From contig NZ_AJWX01000016.1 in assembly GCF_000263855.1 (NCBI RefSeq), positions 62,001 to 126,000 on the forward strand: a stretch of DNA of 64,000 bases. Direction: 5' to 3'. A program made the position numbers and the translations under genes. The notes under the pieces are model-generated. The model did no database searches. It worked only from the letters and a program-made list of their open reading frames with translations, and was not told the origin of the DNA. The DNA is from Pseudomonas sp. M47T1. GTDB taxonomy: Bacteria > Pseudomonadota > Gammaproteobacteria > Pseudomonadales > Pseudomonadaceae. Below, piece by piece: positions 16,408 to 25,084 of the stretch. Every line of letters begins with the position of its first letter. The stretch's first letter is position 1.

Positions 16408-17556
16408 TCAGTTGGATTGGCCCACAGCCAGGTTCTGGTTGGTGTTCGGGTCTTTTTTCAGCTCGGCGATCCAGTTCGGATCAAAGTCGCTGAGGTCGTT
16501 CTTCATTGGCAGATAACGTTCCGGGAACTCCCAGATCAGCACTTGTGGCGGGCTGTTCTTGAAAGCGTCGGTTTGCAGGTACTTGAGCATCGGCAGAATC
16601 GGGCCGTGGCCGTCCTCGGCGTAGTTGACGACGTCGCTGTGCAGCGATTCCTGCAGCGCGCCCAGGAAATTCCAGTGCGGGTTGGCGCTGTAGCTGGTGC
16701 CCACCAGGGCCACCGGAATATCGCTGCCGCCGAACAGGGCATCGCCGCTTTCAGGCTTGTCGCCGGCCTGAGTGGTGGTGCGTTGCGCCAGTTCGTCGGG
16801 CTTGGGCAGCAGGTTGCTGAATAAAGGGTCCAGCGGCAGGAAGTTGGTCAGGTCACCCTTGTACGGCTTGCTAGTGTCGCTGGCGGTGACGAAGGTTTGC
16901 GGCTGGCCGCTGAGCGGCGCGTGCTGGGCAATGGCGTTGCCCAGGTTGTGAGCCACTACGTCGGCGCCCATGGGCGTCCAGTGGGTATCGGTGCGCAGGA
17001 ACACCTGGCCTTGTAGCTTGGCTTGTTGCAGCGGGGCCAGCAGGTCGGGGGCGAAGATGCCAGCGGCCGCGGCTTGGGCGTGGAACTGCTGGTACAGATC
17101 TTTATGCAGTTCGGCCGGGGCGGTGGCGCCGATGTGTTCCGGGTACAGGCGCGCCTTGGCCGGGACGATGGCCAGCACCAACTGCACACCGTGCTGCTTG
17201 AGCTGGTCGCGCACGCCCTTGATCAGCGCGAAATTGTCGGCTTCGATCTGTTGGCCATTGGCAACCGGATCGAATTCCTCATCGCTGTACAGCCACTGAT
17301 CGCGGCCCAGCACCACGCCGGGGCGGCCTTCATGGAAGAACTTGAAGTCCACTGCGGCCCACAGGTTGGTGCCCAGGCGCTTGATGGGGAACTGGTCGTC
17401 GTAGTGGGTTTCCACCGCCTTGGTGAACTTGCCGTTGAGCACGGTCATCTGTTCGGTGCGGTTGAAGCTGGCGAAGCTCCACAGCGACCAGAGGCCCAGC
17501 CCCAGCAACACGGCCAGGAACAGCAGAATGTAGAGGATGCGTAATGATCGGGTCAT
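16408..17556 (-). CDS. algJ: Alginate O-acetyltransferase AlgJ
   Basis: A 382-residue, membrane-tethered SGNH-like periplasmic acetyltransferase that accepts acetyl groups from the AlgI step. It has an N-terminal anchor helix (ILYILLFLAVLLGLGLWSLW), a TDTHWTP motif (catalytic Asp-His pair, near residue 190) and VGTSYSANPHWNF (nucleophile Ser, near residue 285). ATG 17556 was used; a TTG at 17571 overlapping the algI TGA is an alternative that would add five residues. Either start couples it closely to algI. Confidence 0.95.
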   Translation of the reverse strand: MTRSLRILYILLFLAVLLGLGLWSLWSFASFNRTEQMTVLNGKFTKAVETHYDDQFPIKRLGTNLWAAVDFKFFHEGRPGVVLGRDQWLYSDEEFDPVANGQQIEADNFALIKGVRDQLKQHGVQLVLAIVPAKARLYPEHIGATAPAELHKDLYQQFHAQAAAAGIFAPDLLAPLQQAKLQGQVFLRTDTHWTPMGADVVAHNLGNAIAQHAPLSGQPQTFVTASDTSKPYKGDLTNFLPLDPLFSNLLPKPDELAQRTTTQAGDKPESGDALFGGSDIPVALVGTSYSANPHWNFLGALQESLHSDVVNYAEDGHGPILPMLKYLQTDAFKNSPPQVLIWEFPERYLPMKNDLSDFDPNWIAELKKDPNTNQNLAVGQSN

Positions 17557-17567
17557 GGTCGGCTCGC

Positions 17568-19118
17568 TCAAAACTGGAAGTAGAGGAACGGCGAGAAACT
17601 CTGCGCCGACAGTTTCAGGATCGACGCCACGAACAGCAGCAGTACCAGGGCACGCATCAGGTAGCGCGACCAGTCCACGGTCCAGTACGAGGCTTGCACC
17701 TGGTGGCCATGGGCATGGGCGGCCAGCGCCGCCGGGTTGTCGCCCGGGGTGGCGCGGTACAGGCCGGGTTGCGCGGTGGCCGGGCCGTTGGCTTCGGCCA
17801 CGGGGGCCTTGGCCTTGGGTTTTGGCTGATTGGTGTACAGGTCACGCAGGCCGAAGAAAGCCAGGGTGATGTAGGCGATCACCAGGGTGGCCACCTGCAG
17901 GCCGGTGAGGCTGGCGGCATTGAGTTCCGACAGGTGCCAGTCGCCGAAGCTGAACATGGCGCCGTACATGCGGTAGGCCACGTGCAGGTTCTCTGCCCGA
18001 AAGATCACCCAGCCCATGATCACCAGCAGGAAAGTCAGTACCCAGCGGATCGGATTCAGCGCACGCGGCGTGGTGTTGATGCCCAGCAGGCGCTCGATGG
18101 CCAGCCACGCGCCGTGCCAGGCGCCCCAGATGATGTAGGTGAAGTTAGCGCCGTGCCACAGGCCGCCCAGCAGCATGGTCAGGAACAGGTTGCGGTAGGT
18201 GGCCAGGGTGCCTTTGCGGTTGCCGCCCAGGGTGATGTACAGGTAGTCGCGCAGCCAGGTGGACAGGCTGATGTGCCAGCGGCGCCAGAACTCGGTGATC
18301 GACTGGCTGATGTAGGGTTGCTTGAAGTTTTCCATGAAGCGGAAACCCATCATCAGGCCCAGGCCGATGGCCATGTCGCTATAGCCGGAGAAGTCGAAGT
18401 ACAACTGCGCGGTATAGGACAGGGCGCCCAGCCAGGCATCACCTGTGGTGGGCGCGGCCAGGGCGAAGCAGTGGTCAGAGACTGTGGCCAGGGTGTCGGC
18501 GATGAACACCTTCTTGATGAAGCCCTGCATGAAGCGCGTGGCGCCTTCACTGAACTTGTCCAGGGTGTGGGTGCGGTTGTTGAACTGGTCCACCAGGTCG
18601 GCGAAGCGCAGCACCGGCCCGGCAATCAGGTGCGGAAAGATGGCCACGAACGCGGCGAAGTCGATCAGGTTGCGCGTGGCCGGAGTGTCGCCGCGGTACA
18701 CGTCGATGATGTAGCTGATCGATTCGAAAATGTAGAACGAGATGCCGATGGGCAACAGCACATGGGTGAGGATGAATGGCTGCATGCCGAACGAGCTGAT
18801 GATGGCGTTGATGCTTTCCACGCCGAAGTTGGCGTACTTGAAGTAGCCCAGCACGCACAGGTCCACGGCCACGCCCAGCAGCAGCCAGCGCTGTGCGGGT
18901 TTGGTACGCACGCCGGCGGCGCCTACGCGCAGGCCGATCCAGTAGTTCCACAGGGTGACGGCTGCGAACAGCGCCAGGAAGTCCACCCGCCACCAGGCGT
19001 AGAACACGTAGCTGGCGACCAGCAACAGCAGGTTGCGGTAACGATTGCCGCACAGGTAGTACAAGCCGAGAAAGACCGGCAAGAACAGGAACAGGAACAC
19101 GTTAGATGAGAAAACCAT
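17568..19118 (-). CDS. algI: MBOAT membrane O-acyltransferase AlgI
   Basis: A 516-residue polytopic MBOAT protein that moves acetyl groups from a cytosolic donor across the inner membrane for alginate acetylation. It begins VFSSNVFLFLFLPVFLGLYY, contains FWRRWHISLSTWLRDYLYI near residue 285, and the MBOAT catalytic His in LGGLWHGANFTYIIWG. ATG 19118 is supported by GGAGAG 6-11 bases upstream; the frame is open to 19175. It is separated from algL by a 254-base spacer carrying REP and tandem repeats, the longest gap in the operon. Confidence 0.95.
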   Translation of the reverse strand: MVFSSNVFLFLFLPVFLGLYYLCGNRYRNLLLLVASYVFYAWWRVDFLALFAAVTLWNYWIGLRVGAAGVRTKPAQRWLLLGVAVDLCVLGYFKYANFGVESINAIISSFGMQPFILTHVLLPIGISFYIFESISYIIDVYRGDTPATRNLIDFAAFVAIFPHLIAGPVLRFADLVDQFNNRTHTLDKFSEGATRFMQGFIKKVFIADTLATVSDHCFALAAPTTGDAWLGALSYTAQLYFDFSGYSDMAIGLGLMMGFRFMENFKQPYISQSITEFWRRWHISLSTWLRDYLYITLGGNRKGTLATYRNLFLTMLLGGLWHGANFTYIIWGAWHGAWLAIERLLGINTTPRALNPIRWVLTFLLVIMGWVIFRAENLHVAYRMYGAMFSFGDWHLSELNAASLTGLQVATLVIAYITLAFFGLRDLYTNQPKPKAKAPVAEANGPATAQPGLYRATPGDNPAALAAHAHGHQVQASYWTVDWSRYLMRALVLLLFVASILKLSAQSFSPFLYFQF

Positions 19119-19218
19119 CCCGATCTCTCCTTGTTTGATCCATACACAAGGGCCGAAGCCCCCCAAACCCCCCATTTATTCCTGGGGGATAACTCACATT
19201 CCTGGCCTGAAAGGGGCC

Positions 19219-19307
19219 TGTGGGAGCGGGCTCTGCCCGCGAAGCAGTCACTGCGGTGTTTCAGTTACAACGCGGTGTTCTTTTCGCGGGCAGAGCCCGC
19301 TCCCACA
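19219..19307. repeat. Inverted REP pair inside the alginate operon
   Basis: Two 25-base REP sequences (GGGAGCGGGCTCTGCCCGCG core) at 19219-19243 and 19283-19307 are perfect inverted copies separated by 39 bases. Transcribed as part of the algD-algA message they would fold into a very stable hairpin between algL and algI. Confidence 0.92.
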
Positions 19308-19309
19308 TC

Positions 19310-19369
19310 ATCACTATCAGCATCACTATCACTATCAGCATCAGCATCAGCATCAGCATCAGCATCAGC
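19310..19369. repeat. Hexanucleotide tandem repeat, 10 units
   Basis: Ten consecutive 6-base units, seven ATCAGC and three ATCACT (the latter are units 1, 3 and 4), run from the REP pair to within four bases of the algL stop codon. The unit length is a multiple of three, but the array is outside any coding sequence I can support. Confidence 0.93.
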
Positions 19370-19372
19370 AGC

Positions 19373-20500
19373 TCACGAGCCCTTGTTGCCTTTTTCGTGC
19401 TCGGGGTCGTAGACCTTGGTCAGGTCGCCGCCCAGGCGGAAGGTCTTGAACGGCTGGCCTTCGTGCTTGCGCTCAAGTGCATCCGGCGGGCAGGTGTAAA
19501 GGCTGCACCAGGGCTCCAGCCAGGCGAATTTGCTGTCCACCTTCAGGTCAGTCATGTCCTGGTCCTTGCCGTTCTTGGCTTCGAAGATGCTCGGGTCTTT
19601 CACTCCGGCCAGCACCTTGTCACCCAGGCGCTTGAGGGCGCCGTTATTTTCCTGGCGCAGGTCCACGCCATTGGCCTGGGCGAAGCTGGCGATCATCGAC
19701 AGCGGTGGCAGGGCATAGTTGTGGTAGGCCAGGGCGCGTTGCTGACGCTTGACCTCGTTGGGCAGGAAGCCGTCGGCGTCAACCTGGTTGGCGCCGATCT
19801 TGTATTCCTTCACCGACCAGTCGAACAGGTCGCGGCGGTCCAGCGCCACGGACGTGGCCATCACCGACCAGGCGGCCCAGTACGAGTGGTTGTTGGTATG
19901 GTCCAGCGGCAGGTTGTTCCAGTCGCTGACCACCTGGTCGGCCAGGCGCCCGAACCAGGCTTCGATCACCTGGGTCTGCTGCTGGTGGTTGGCCAGGGGG
20001 TGAGAGTCGGAGAACTTCAGCCGCACATAGGCCGAGGCCATGCTGCCCAGCGCCCATTTGCGCATGGACTTGCCGGTGTGGTTGAAGTCCTTGGACATCA
20101 AGGCGTCGGCCTGGGCCCAGGCGGTCAGCCAGTTCAGGGTGCAATCGAGCTCCTGTGGGTTGCCGTCGCGCATGTACACCATCACCTGCTTGCTGATGCC
20201 GCGTTCCATGCTGGTGATGCTTTTGGTGGCATCGCGGAAGGCTTGGTCAGAGGTGGCATTGAAGGTCGAACGGGTTTTGTCCGAGCCTTCGTACTTGCTG
20301 CGAAACTGCAGGCTCTGGGTGTACGGCGTGGGCATGGCTGGGCAGCCCTGGTCGTTGGGGCTGGTCTTGAACTTGTCCACGGCCGCCAGGTAACCCTGTG
20401 GCGGATGCAGCGGCGCTGCGGCCTGGGCGTTGGCGGCGAACATGGCCAGGCCCAGCAGGGTCGGGGCGAGCAGGTGGCGTAGGGTCTTGGCGTGGTTCAT
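19373..20500 (-). CDS. algL: Poly(beta-D-mannuronate) lyase AlgL
   Basis: A 375-residue periplasmic alginate lyase that degrades polymer misrouted into the periplasm. It has a signal peptide (HLLAPTLLGLAMFAANAQA) and the family motifs KTRSTFNATSDQAF near residue 75 and LDHTNNHSYWAAW near residue 190, which contains the catalytic Asn-His. The open frame extends to 20578, but the signal peptide begins at ATG 20500, eight bases after the algX stop. Its stop lies four bases from the tandem repeat. Confidence 0.96.
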   Translation of the reverse strand: MNHAKTLRHLLAPTLLGLAMFAANAQAAAPLHPPQGYLAAVDKFKTSPNDQGCPAMPTPYTQSLQFRSKYEGSDKTRSTFNATSDQAFRDATKSITSMERGISKQVMVYMRDGNPQELDCTLNWLTAWAQADALMSKDFNHTGKSMRKWALGSMASAYVRLKFSDSHPLANHQQQTQVIEAWFGRLADQVVSDWNNLPLDHTNNHSYWAAWSVMATSVALDRRDLFDWSVKEYKIGANQVDADGFLPNEVKRQQRALAYHNYALPPLSMIASFAQANGVDLRQENNGALKRLGDKVLAGVKDPSIFEAKNGKDQDMTDLKVDSKFAWLEPWCSLYTCPPDALERKHEGQPFKTFRLGGDLTKVYDPEHEKGNKGS

Positions 20501-20508
20501 GACTAACC

Positions 20509-21966
20509 TCACAGTCCGGCTTGGGCGTTCTGTTGCTTGGGCGATTGCTGAACGCCAGGGAAGACGTTGCGCTTGCACACGGTGGCTTCGACTTTCTGGG
20601 CGGGCTGGCCGGCATCCGGGCCTTGCACCTCCAGGGCCAGCAGGTTCTGCGCGGCCCAGTCCTCGTCGTTGCGCAACTCGAAGGCAAAGCGCCCGTCGGT
20701 TTCGGATGTCGTCGGTTTTTCGATCTTCAGGTCTTCATGGCGACCGTTCAGGTACCACAGGGTGGCGTGCAGGGTCTTGACCGAGGTGTCGGCAAACTTG
20801 ATGTCGATCTGGTGATTGCCGTTATGCAGGTCCTTGATGCCATTGCGACCGTTGATCAGCAGCTCGTTGGTACCGGTCTTCAGCGTGGTGCTGGCTTGCA
20901 GTTCGGCGGTCTTGCCTTCGCAGCCGTTGTCCAGCATCGACATCATCTGCCGGTAGATGGTCTCCTGGTCCAGGCGGTACAGCGGCGAGAATTCCCAGAT
21001 GAGGATTTTCGGTGGGTGTTTCTGGAAGTCGTCGCTGCCCAGGTACTGCAGCATCGAGCCCTCCAGGCCGCCGCCGGGGAAGGCCACGTTGAGGATGTCG
21101 GCGCCGATGTCCTGTTCCAGGAAGCCGGCGAAGTTGTAGTTCTTGCCACTGTGGCTGGTGCCCACCAGGGTGATCTGCGGGGTACCGGCGTCGCTGAACA
21201 GGTCGCTGTCAGAGGCTTCGCCCTTGGGCTCGGTGGTGAACTGGTCCATGTACTGGATGGCGTAGCTGGTGCCGCACAGCTGCCCGGCCATGTTGTGCAG
21301 GGTGCCGGTCTTGCCCATGCGCCCGGACAACTTGGTCTCGAACTCGCGCTTGGGAATATCGGCGAAGGCAGGCATTTTTTTCACCGTCTCGGCAACGATT
21401 TTTGCCGTGCGCTGGGCGCCGTACGGGGTCCAGTGCTGGTCGCCGCGGAAGTAGAAATCGTGGGCCTGTTGTTCGTTGGTCAGCGGCGACAGGTCCGGCA
21501 CGTTGTAGCCCATGCTGGCGAAGCGACCGAGCATGGCCTGGTAGTTTTTCAGCGCCTTGGCGTAGTCGAACTTGTCGCGGTCGGCCGGGAACAGTTTGTT
21601 GCGGTCCACCAGCCCACGGGTGGGCTGGTACACCACCACCAACTCCACGCCCTTGCTCTTGAAGGCGTCGTGCAACTCCTTCATGCGGCGGTAGCCTTCA
21701 GGGCTGGTGTCGAACTCGGTGCGCAGGTCTTCCTGGGTACGGAACAGCCAGTCGCCCTGGGCCTGTACCAGGGTGGTGAAATTCTGCTGGTAGCGGGTGA
21801 CGTAGTTCTTGGCGTCGTGGGCGGCCGGGCACAGGCTGCAGCACGGGGCGGCCTGGTATTTGGGCGCGGCGAAGTCCTGGGCCTTGGCGCCGTTGGCGGC
21901 CAGCATCGCGGCGGCAAGGCCCGACAGGCTGAGCAGCTTGATCAATGTGGGGTGCATGAAATTCAT
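20509..21966 (-). CDS. algX: Alginate biosynthesis acetyltransferase AlgX
   Basis: A 485-residue periplasmic protein that acetylates the polymer and is part of the secretion scaffold. After the signal peptide comes an SGNH-like domain with FRGDQHWTPYGA (catalytic Asp and His, near residue 175) and LVGTSHSGKNYNF (nucleophile Ser, near residue 270), then a C-terminal carbohydrate-binding module from about residue 345. Start ATG 21966; a second in-frame ATG three codons later is equally possible. Two bases separate it from the algG stop. Confidence 0.96.
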   Translation of the reverse strand: MNFMHPTLIKLLSLSGLAAAMLAANGAKAQDFAAPKYQAAPCCSLCPAAHDAKNYVTRYQQNFTTLVQAQGDWLFRTQEDLRTEFDTSPEGYRRMKELHDAFKSKGVELVVVYQPTRGLVDRNKLFPADRDKFDYAKALKNYQAMLGRFASMGYNVPDLSPLTNEQQAHDFYFRGDQHWTPYGAQRTAKIVAETVKKMPAFADIPKREFETKLSGRMGKTGTLHNMAGQLCGTSYAIQYMDQFTTEPKGEASDSDLFSDAGTPQITLVGTSHSGKNYNFAGFLEQDIGADILNVAFPGGGLEGSMLQYLGSDDFQKHPPKILIWEFSPLYRLDQETIYRQMMSMLDNGCEGKTAELQASTTLKTGTNELLINGRNGIKDLHNGNHQIDIKFADTSVKTLHATLWYLNGRHEDLKIEKPTTSETDGRFAFELRNDEDWAAQNLLALEVQGPDAGQPAQKVEATVCKRNVFPGVQQSPKQQNAQAGL

Positions 21967-21968
21967 CC

Positions 21969-23579
21969 TCAGTCCTGCATTTCGGTCTGGCGTTCGACGG
22001 GGTCGATCAGCACGGCTTTTTGTTGGCGAACCATCAGGTCCATGATTTCGGCCTGGCGTTCGCCCAGGATGCCGGTGAAGCTGATGCCGCTGGCTTTGGT
22101 CGGGGCGAGCATGGACACGCGGTACATCTCAACCGACAGGGGCGAGTCGATGGACAGCGGCCCGGTGCCGTTGCCGGCCAGTTCGCCACCCACCAGGATC
22201 AGCGAGACCTGGGCGTCGAAGGGGTCGAGCTTGATGTTGCGGTCGGTGTTGCTCAGGTCCTTGATGTGGCCATACACACCGGTCAGGCCGTTGCCCAGCG
22301 CCTTGTTTTCGTAGAGGCGGATGTTGGTGCTGTTGCGCACGCGGATGCCGTGGCGCTTGTTGCCCAGCAGCATGTTGCCCCACAGCAGGTTGTCCGCGCT
22401 TTCGTACAGGGTGATGCCGTCGGTGTGGTTCTTGTAGATCTTGTTGTAGGCCACCAAGTTGCCCACGCTGTTACGATCGATGACGATGCCGGACAGGTGG
22501 TTGTCGTAGCTGCGGTTGTTGATGATGAAGCTGTCATTCACTTCCCGCGAAACAATGATGCCGTGCTTCTTCTTGGTGCCGTACACGGTGTTGTCGGCGA
22601 TGATCAGGCCGTGAGAACGGTCGTGGGGGTCGATGCCGTAGATCACGTTGTCGTGGTAGGTGTTGCTCTTGACCACGAAGTCGCTGGTTTCATAGCAGTA
22701 GAAGCCGTACCACATGTCCGAGAAAGTGCTGCCGATGATCCAGCCGGTGGGCTGGGCGCGGTTCATCTGTGCGCTCATGTTCGGCGTGTACTGGGAAATG
22801 CTCACCCCGTAGGACTTGGACTGGTTGTAGCCCATGCTCGCCATCACGGTGTTGACCATGTAGGTCTGCGTGCCGCCCCAGGACAACAGGAACGGGCGGA
22901 AGTCCTTGGGATCACGGAAGGTGGAGGGGCCGTTGTCGGCCTCGCGCCAGCCCATTACCCGGGTGTCACGTATGAACAGCTTGCCATCGTTGACAATGAA
23001 CGCACCGCCTTCCTGGGACAGGCGCAGTTCCTTGGTGTGCTTGTCGATTTCCATGATGCCGGTGTGCCCGACCACAATCGGCAGGCGCGCCAGGTAAACG
23101 CCGGGCGAGGTTTCACGGATGTACTGCTTGGGCAGCTTGCGCACCAGATCGGTGAGGTTGACGTAGCCGTCCTCGATGAAGATGGCCTGGGGAATGCCGT
23201 GCTGGCGGTTTACCCATTCGGTCATCTTGTTGTCGCCGCCGATGAATTCCTTGAGCACGTCTTCCTGCAGCATGCGCTTGACCACGATTTTACCCGGCTT
23301 GCGGCGGTCGATCTTGGCGGCCACGGCCTGGGCGGTGTAACCCGTCAAATCAGGCAATTTCGGCGCGGCCAGCTCCAGCGACTCCGGTGGCGCAGTGGTC
23401 ACGGTGTAGGTCTTGGCCTGCTGCAACGTCTTGGCTTCGTCCTTGTCCGGTGCCGGTGCGGTGGCCGGATGCGCCGCCGGGTGCGCGGCGGGGGCACTGG
23501 CCAGGGCCAGGCCGCTGGCCAGCAGCAGGACAGTGGCAAGCAGCGCCCTGGGCAACGGCAATCTGTCTGAATTCATCAT
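21969..23579 (-). CDS. algG: Mannuronan C5-epimerase AlgG
   Basis: A 536-residue periplasmic epimerase that converts mannuronate residues to guluronate in the polymer. A signal peptide (LLATVLLLASGLALASA) and an Ala/Pro-rich linker precede a right-handed beta-helix. The catalytic motif GIDPHDRSHGLIIADN is near residue 315. ATG 23579 is supported by AAGGGAG about 10 bases upstream; an in-frame ATG at 23606 overlaps the algE TGA and would add nine residues before the signal peptide. Confidence 0.96.
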   Translation of the reverse strand: MMNSDRLPLPRALLATVLLLASGLALASAPAAHPAAHPATAPAPDKDEAKTLQQAKTYTVTTAPPESLELAAPKLPDLTGYTAQAVAAKIDRRKPGKIVVKRMLQEDVLKEFIGGDNKMTEWVNRQHGIPQAIFIEDGYVNLTDLVRKLPKQYIRETSPGVYLARLPIVVGHTGIMEIDKHTKELRLSQEGGAFIVNDGKLFIRDTRVMGWREADNGPSTFRDPKDFRPFLLSWGGTQTYMVNTVMASMGYNQSKSYGVSISQYTPNMSAQMNRAQPTGWIIGSTFSDMWYGFYCYETSDFVVKSNTYHDNVIYGIDPHDRSHGLIIADNTVYGTKKKHGIIVSREVNDSFIINNRSYDNHLSGIVIDRNSVGNLVAYNKIYKNHTDGITLYESADNLLWGNMLLGNKRHGIRVRNSTNIRLYENKALGNGLTGVYGHIKDLSNTDRNIKLDPFDAQVSLILVGGELAGNGTGPLSIDSPLSVEMYRVSMLAPTKASGISFTGILGERQAEIMDLMVRQQKAVLIDPVERQTEMQD

Positions 23580-23605
23580 TTCATCGCACTCCCTTCGCAG
23601 TCGCA

Positions 23606-25084
23606 TCAGAAGCGCCAGATCACGTCGATAAAGGCGCGGTGCATATAGGTGTCAGTACCGCTGCCGTAGGCCGAGCCTGGCTTGAACACACCGGCGCGCA
23701 GGCGCACCAACGCCGAAGGCTCGTCAACCGACTGGCTCAGCGCCGCAGGCAGCAGGCCTTGCTTGAAGTACTTGCTGACTACCAAGTCCATCTCCTGGCC
23801 AAGGTCCTTGTCACCGTCACTGAGCGGCAGCGAGCTGATTGAGGTGATATCGGTCGGGTTTTCCGGGTCGTTGGTGGTGTTCACCGCGTCCAGGGTGTTG
23901 GTGCCGATACCCTTGCTGCCGTCCACGCGCCAGAACTTGTGGTAGATCAGGCTGGCGTCGTATTCATCGCGCAACTGCCAGGAGGTGAACAGCGAGGCGC
24001 TTTGCACGTTGGCCATTTCCGCCTGGTAGGCCTCGCCGAAGCGGGCCACGCGGGCACGGGTGCCGGTCCAGGTCGAGCGGTTGCTTTGCAGGCCGTTCTG
24101 TTCGTAGTCACTGCTGGCACGCGAGTAGGCGCCGCCCACTTGCCAGTTCGGGTCCAGGTGCACGCGCAGGCCCAAGTCGGTGGCCCAACCGTCGACGTGC
24201 CCCGAGTCCTTGGTGCCAGCCACTGTCTGGCCGTTCACCACGTCGCTGCCGATGGTGTCGCGGTTGCCGGACATGAACGTCAGGCTGCCCCAGTAATTGA
24301 TGTTGTTCAGGTTGTCGTGGTTGTAGGCATCGCTGTCGGCCTCAAGGCCTAGCCAGGTCAGGTCGCCGGTGCTGCTTTTGTCCGAATCGTCGATGGCCTC
24401 GCCAGTGTGGGGCAGGCTGCCACTGTCGTGGGTATGGTGGGCACGCACGCCGATCCACTGACCTGGGGTCCACTGGTACGACACGTCGCCGTAGGCGTGT
24501 AGTACGTCCTTGTCGCTGGCCGACAGCTCGGTGAGGTCGGTGCGGTATTCGCTGAACCGCTCGGCCACGCCGGCGTGTGCACGCAGCAAGGTGGTGTCGA
24601 AGTCCCAGTTCAGGGCTTCGATGTTGGTGTCTTTCCACTCGCCGTCATCGTTGCGCAGGCGCTGGCGGCCGAACTTCAGGATCTCGCCAGGGTAGGGCGT
24701 GAAGCCGCTGTAGCCGACCCAGAATTCGCGCATGGCCAGGTAGTTCTTTTTCTGCTCGCGGCCGCTGGCGGTGCTGTCGCTGGTGACGTTGGACTCTTGC
24801 AGGGTGTCGGTCTGGATGGTGTCGGTGGCCGTCACCAACTGGCCCATGGCATAGGCGCTCCAGTTGCCCCACTGGCCATACAGCCAAGGGCGCAGGTCCA
24901 GGCCCAGGCCGTTGACGTCGCCGCCGTCACGGGTACCCAGGTCGCGGTCGTCTTCCGATTGCAGCGTGCCCTTTACCTCGATGCCGAAGTTCTGGTCAGC
25001 GGTCAGGGCTGCCAGTGTCGGGCAGGACCAGAGTGCGGCGAAACCCAGGCCAATGCCGGCTTTCATCCATTGGTTCAATCTCAT
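23606..25084 (-). CDS. algE: Alginate outer-membrane porin AlgE
   Basis: A 492-residue outer-membrane beta-barrel that exports alginate. The signal peptide ends ...ALWSCPTLAALTADQNFG, alternating aromatic/polar strands run through the protein (YLAMREFWVGYSGF, WNWD-type and GVRAHHTHDSG strands), and the chain ends in a terminal aromatic, FIDVIWRF, as expected for barrel insertion by BAM. The start overlaps the end of algK by four bases. Confidence 0.95.
   Translation of the reverse strand: MRLNQWMKAGIGLGFAALWSCPTLAALTADQNFGIEVKGTLQSEDDRDLGTRDGGDVNGLGLDLRPWLYGQWGNWSAYAMGQLVTATDTIQTDTLQESNVTSDSTASGREQKKNYLAMREFWVGYSGFTPYPGEILKFGRQRLRNDDGEWKDTNIEALNWDFDTTLLRAHAGVAERFSEYRTDLTELSASDKDVLHAYGDVSYQWTPGQWIGVRAHHTHDSGSLPHTGEAIDDSDKSSTGDLTWLGLEADSDAYNHDNLNNINYWGSLTFMSGNRDTIGSDVVNGQTVAGTKDSGHVDGWATDLGLRVHLDPNWQVGGAYSRASSDYEQNGLQSNRSTWTGTRARVARFGEAYQAEMANVQSASLFTSWQLRDEYDASLIYHKFWRVDGSKGIGTNTLDAVNTTNDPENPTDITSISSLPLSDGDKDLGQEMDLVVSKYFKQGLLPAALSQSVDEPSALVRLRAGVFKPGSAYGSGTDTYMHRAFIDVIWRF

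Noticed and set aside
17544..19109. 521-residue plus-strand frame opposite algI
   Set aside because: Antisense of algI, with no membrane segments or motifs of its own.
19310..19369. Tandem repeat as a CRISPR or as coding sequence
   Set aside because: Six-base units without spacers are not CRISPR; no supported frame runs through them, and algL ends before them.
20521..22314. 597-residue plus-strand frame opposite algX/algG
   Set aside because: Shadow of two certain alginate genes; the translated sequence is His/Val/Gly-rich as expected for an antisense frame.
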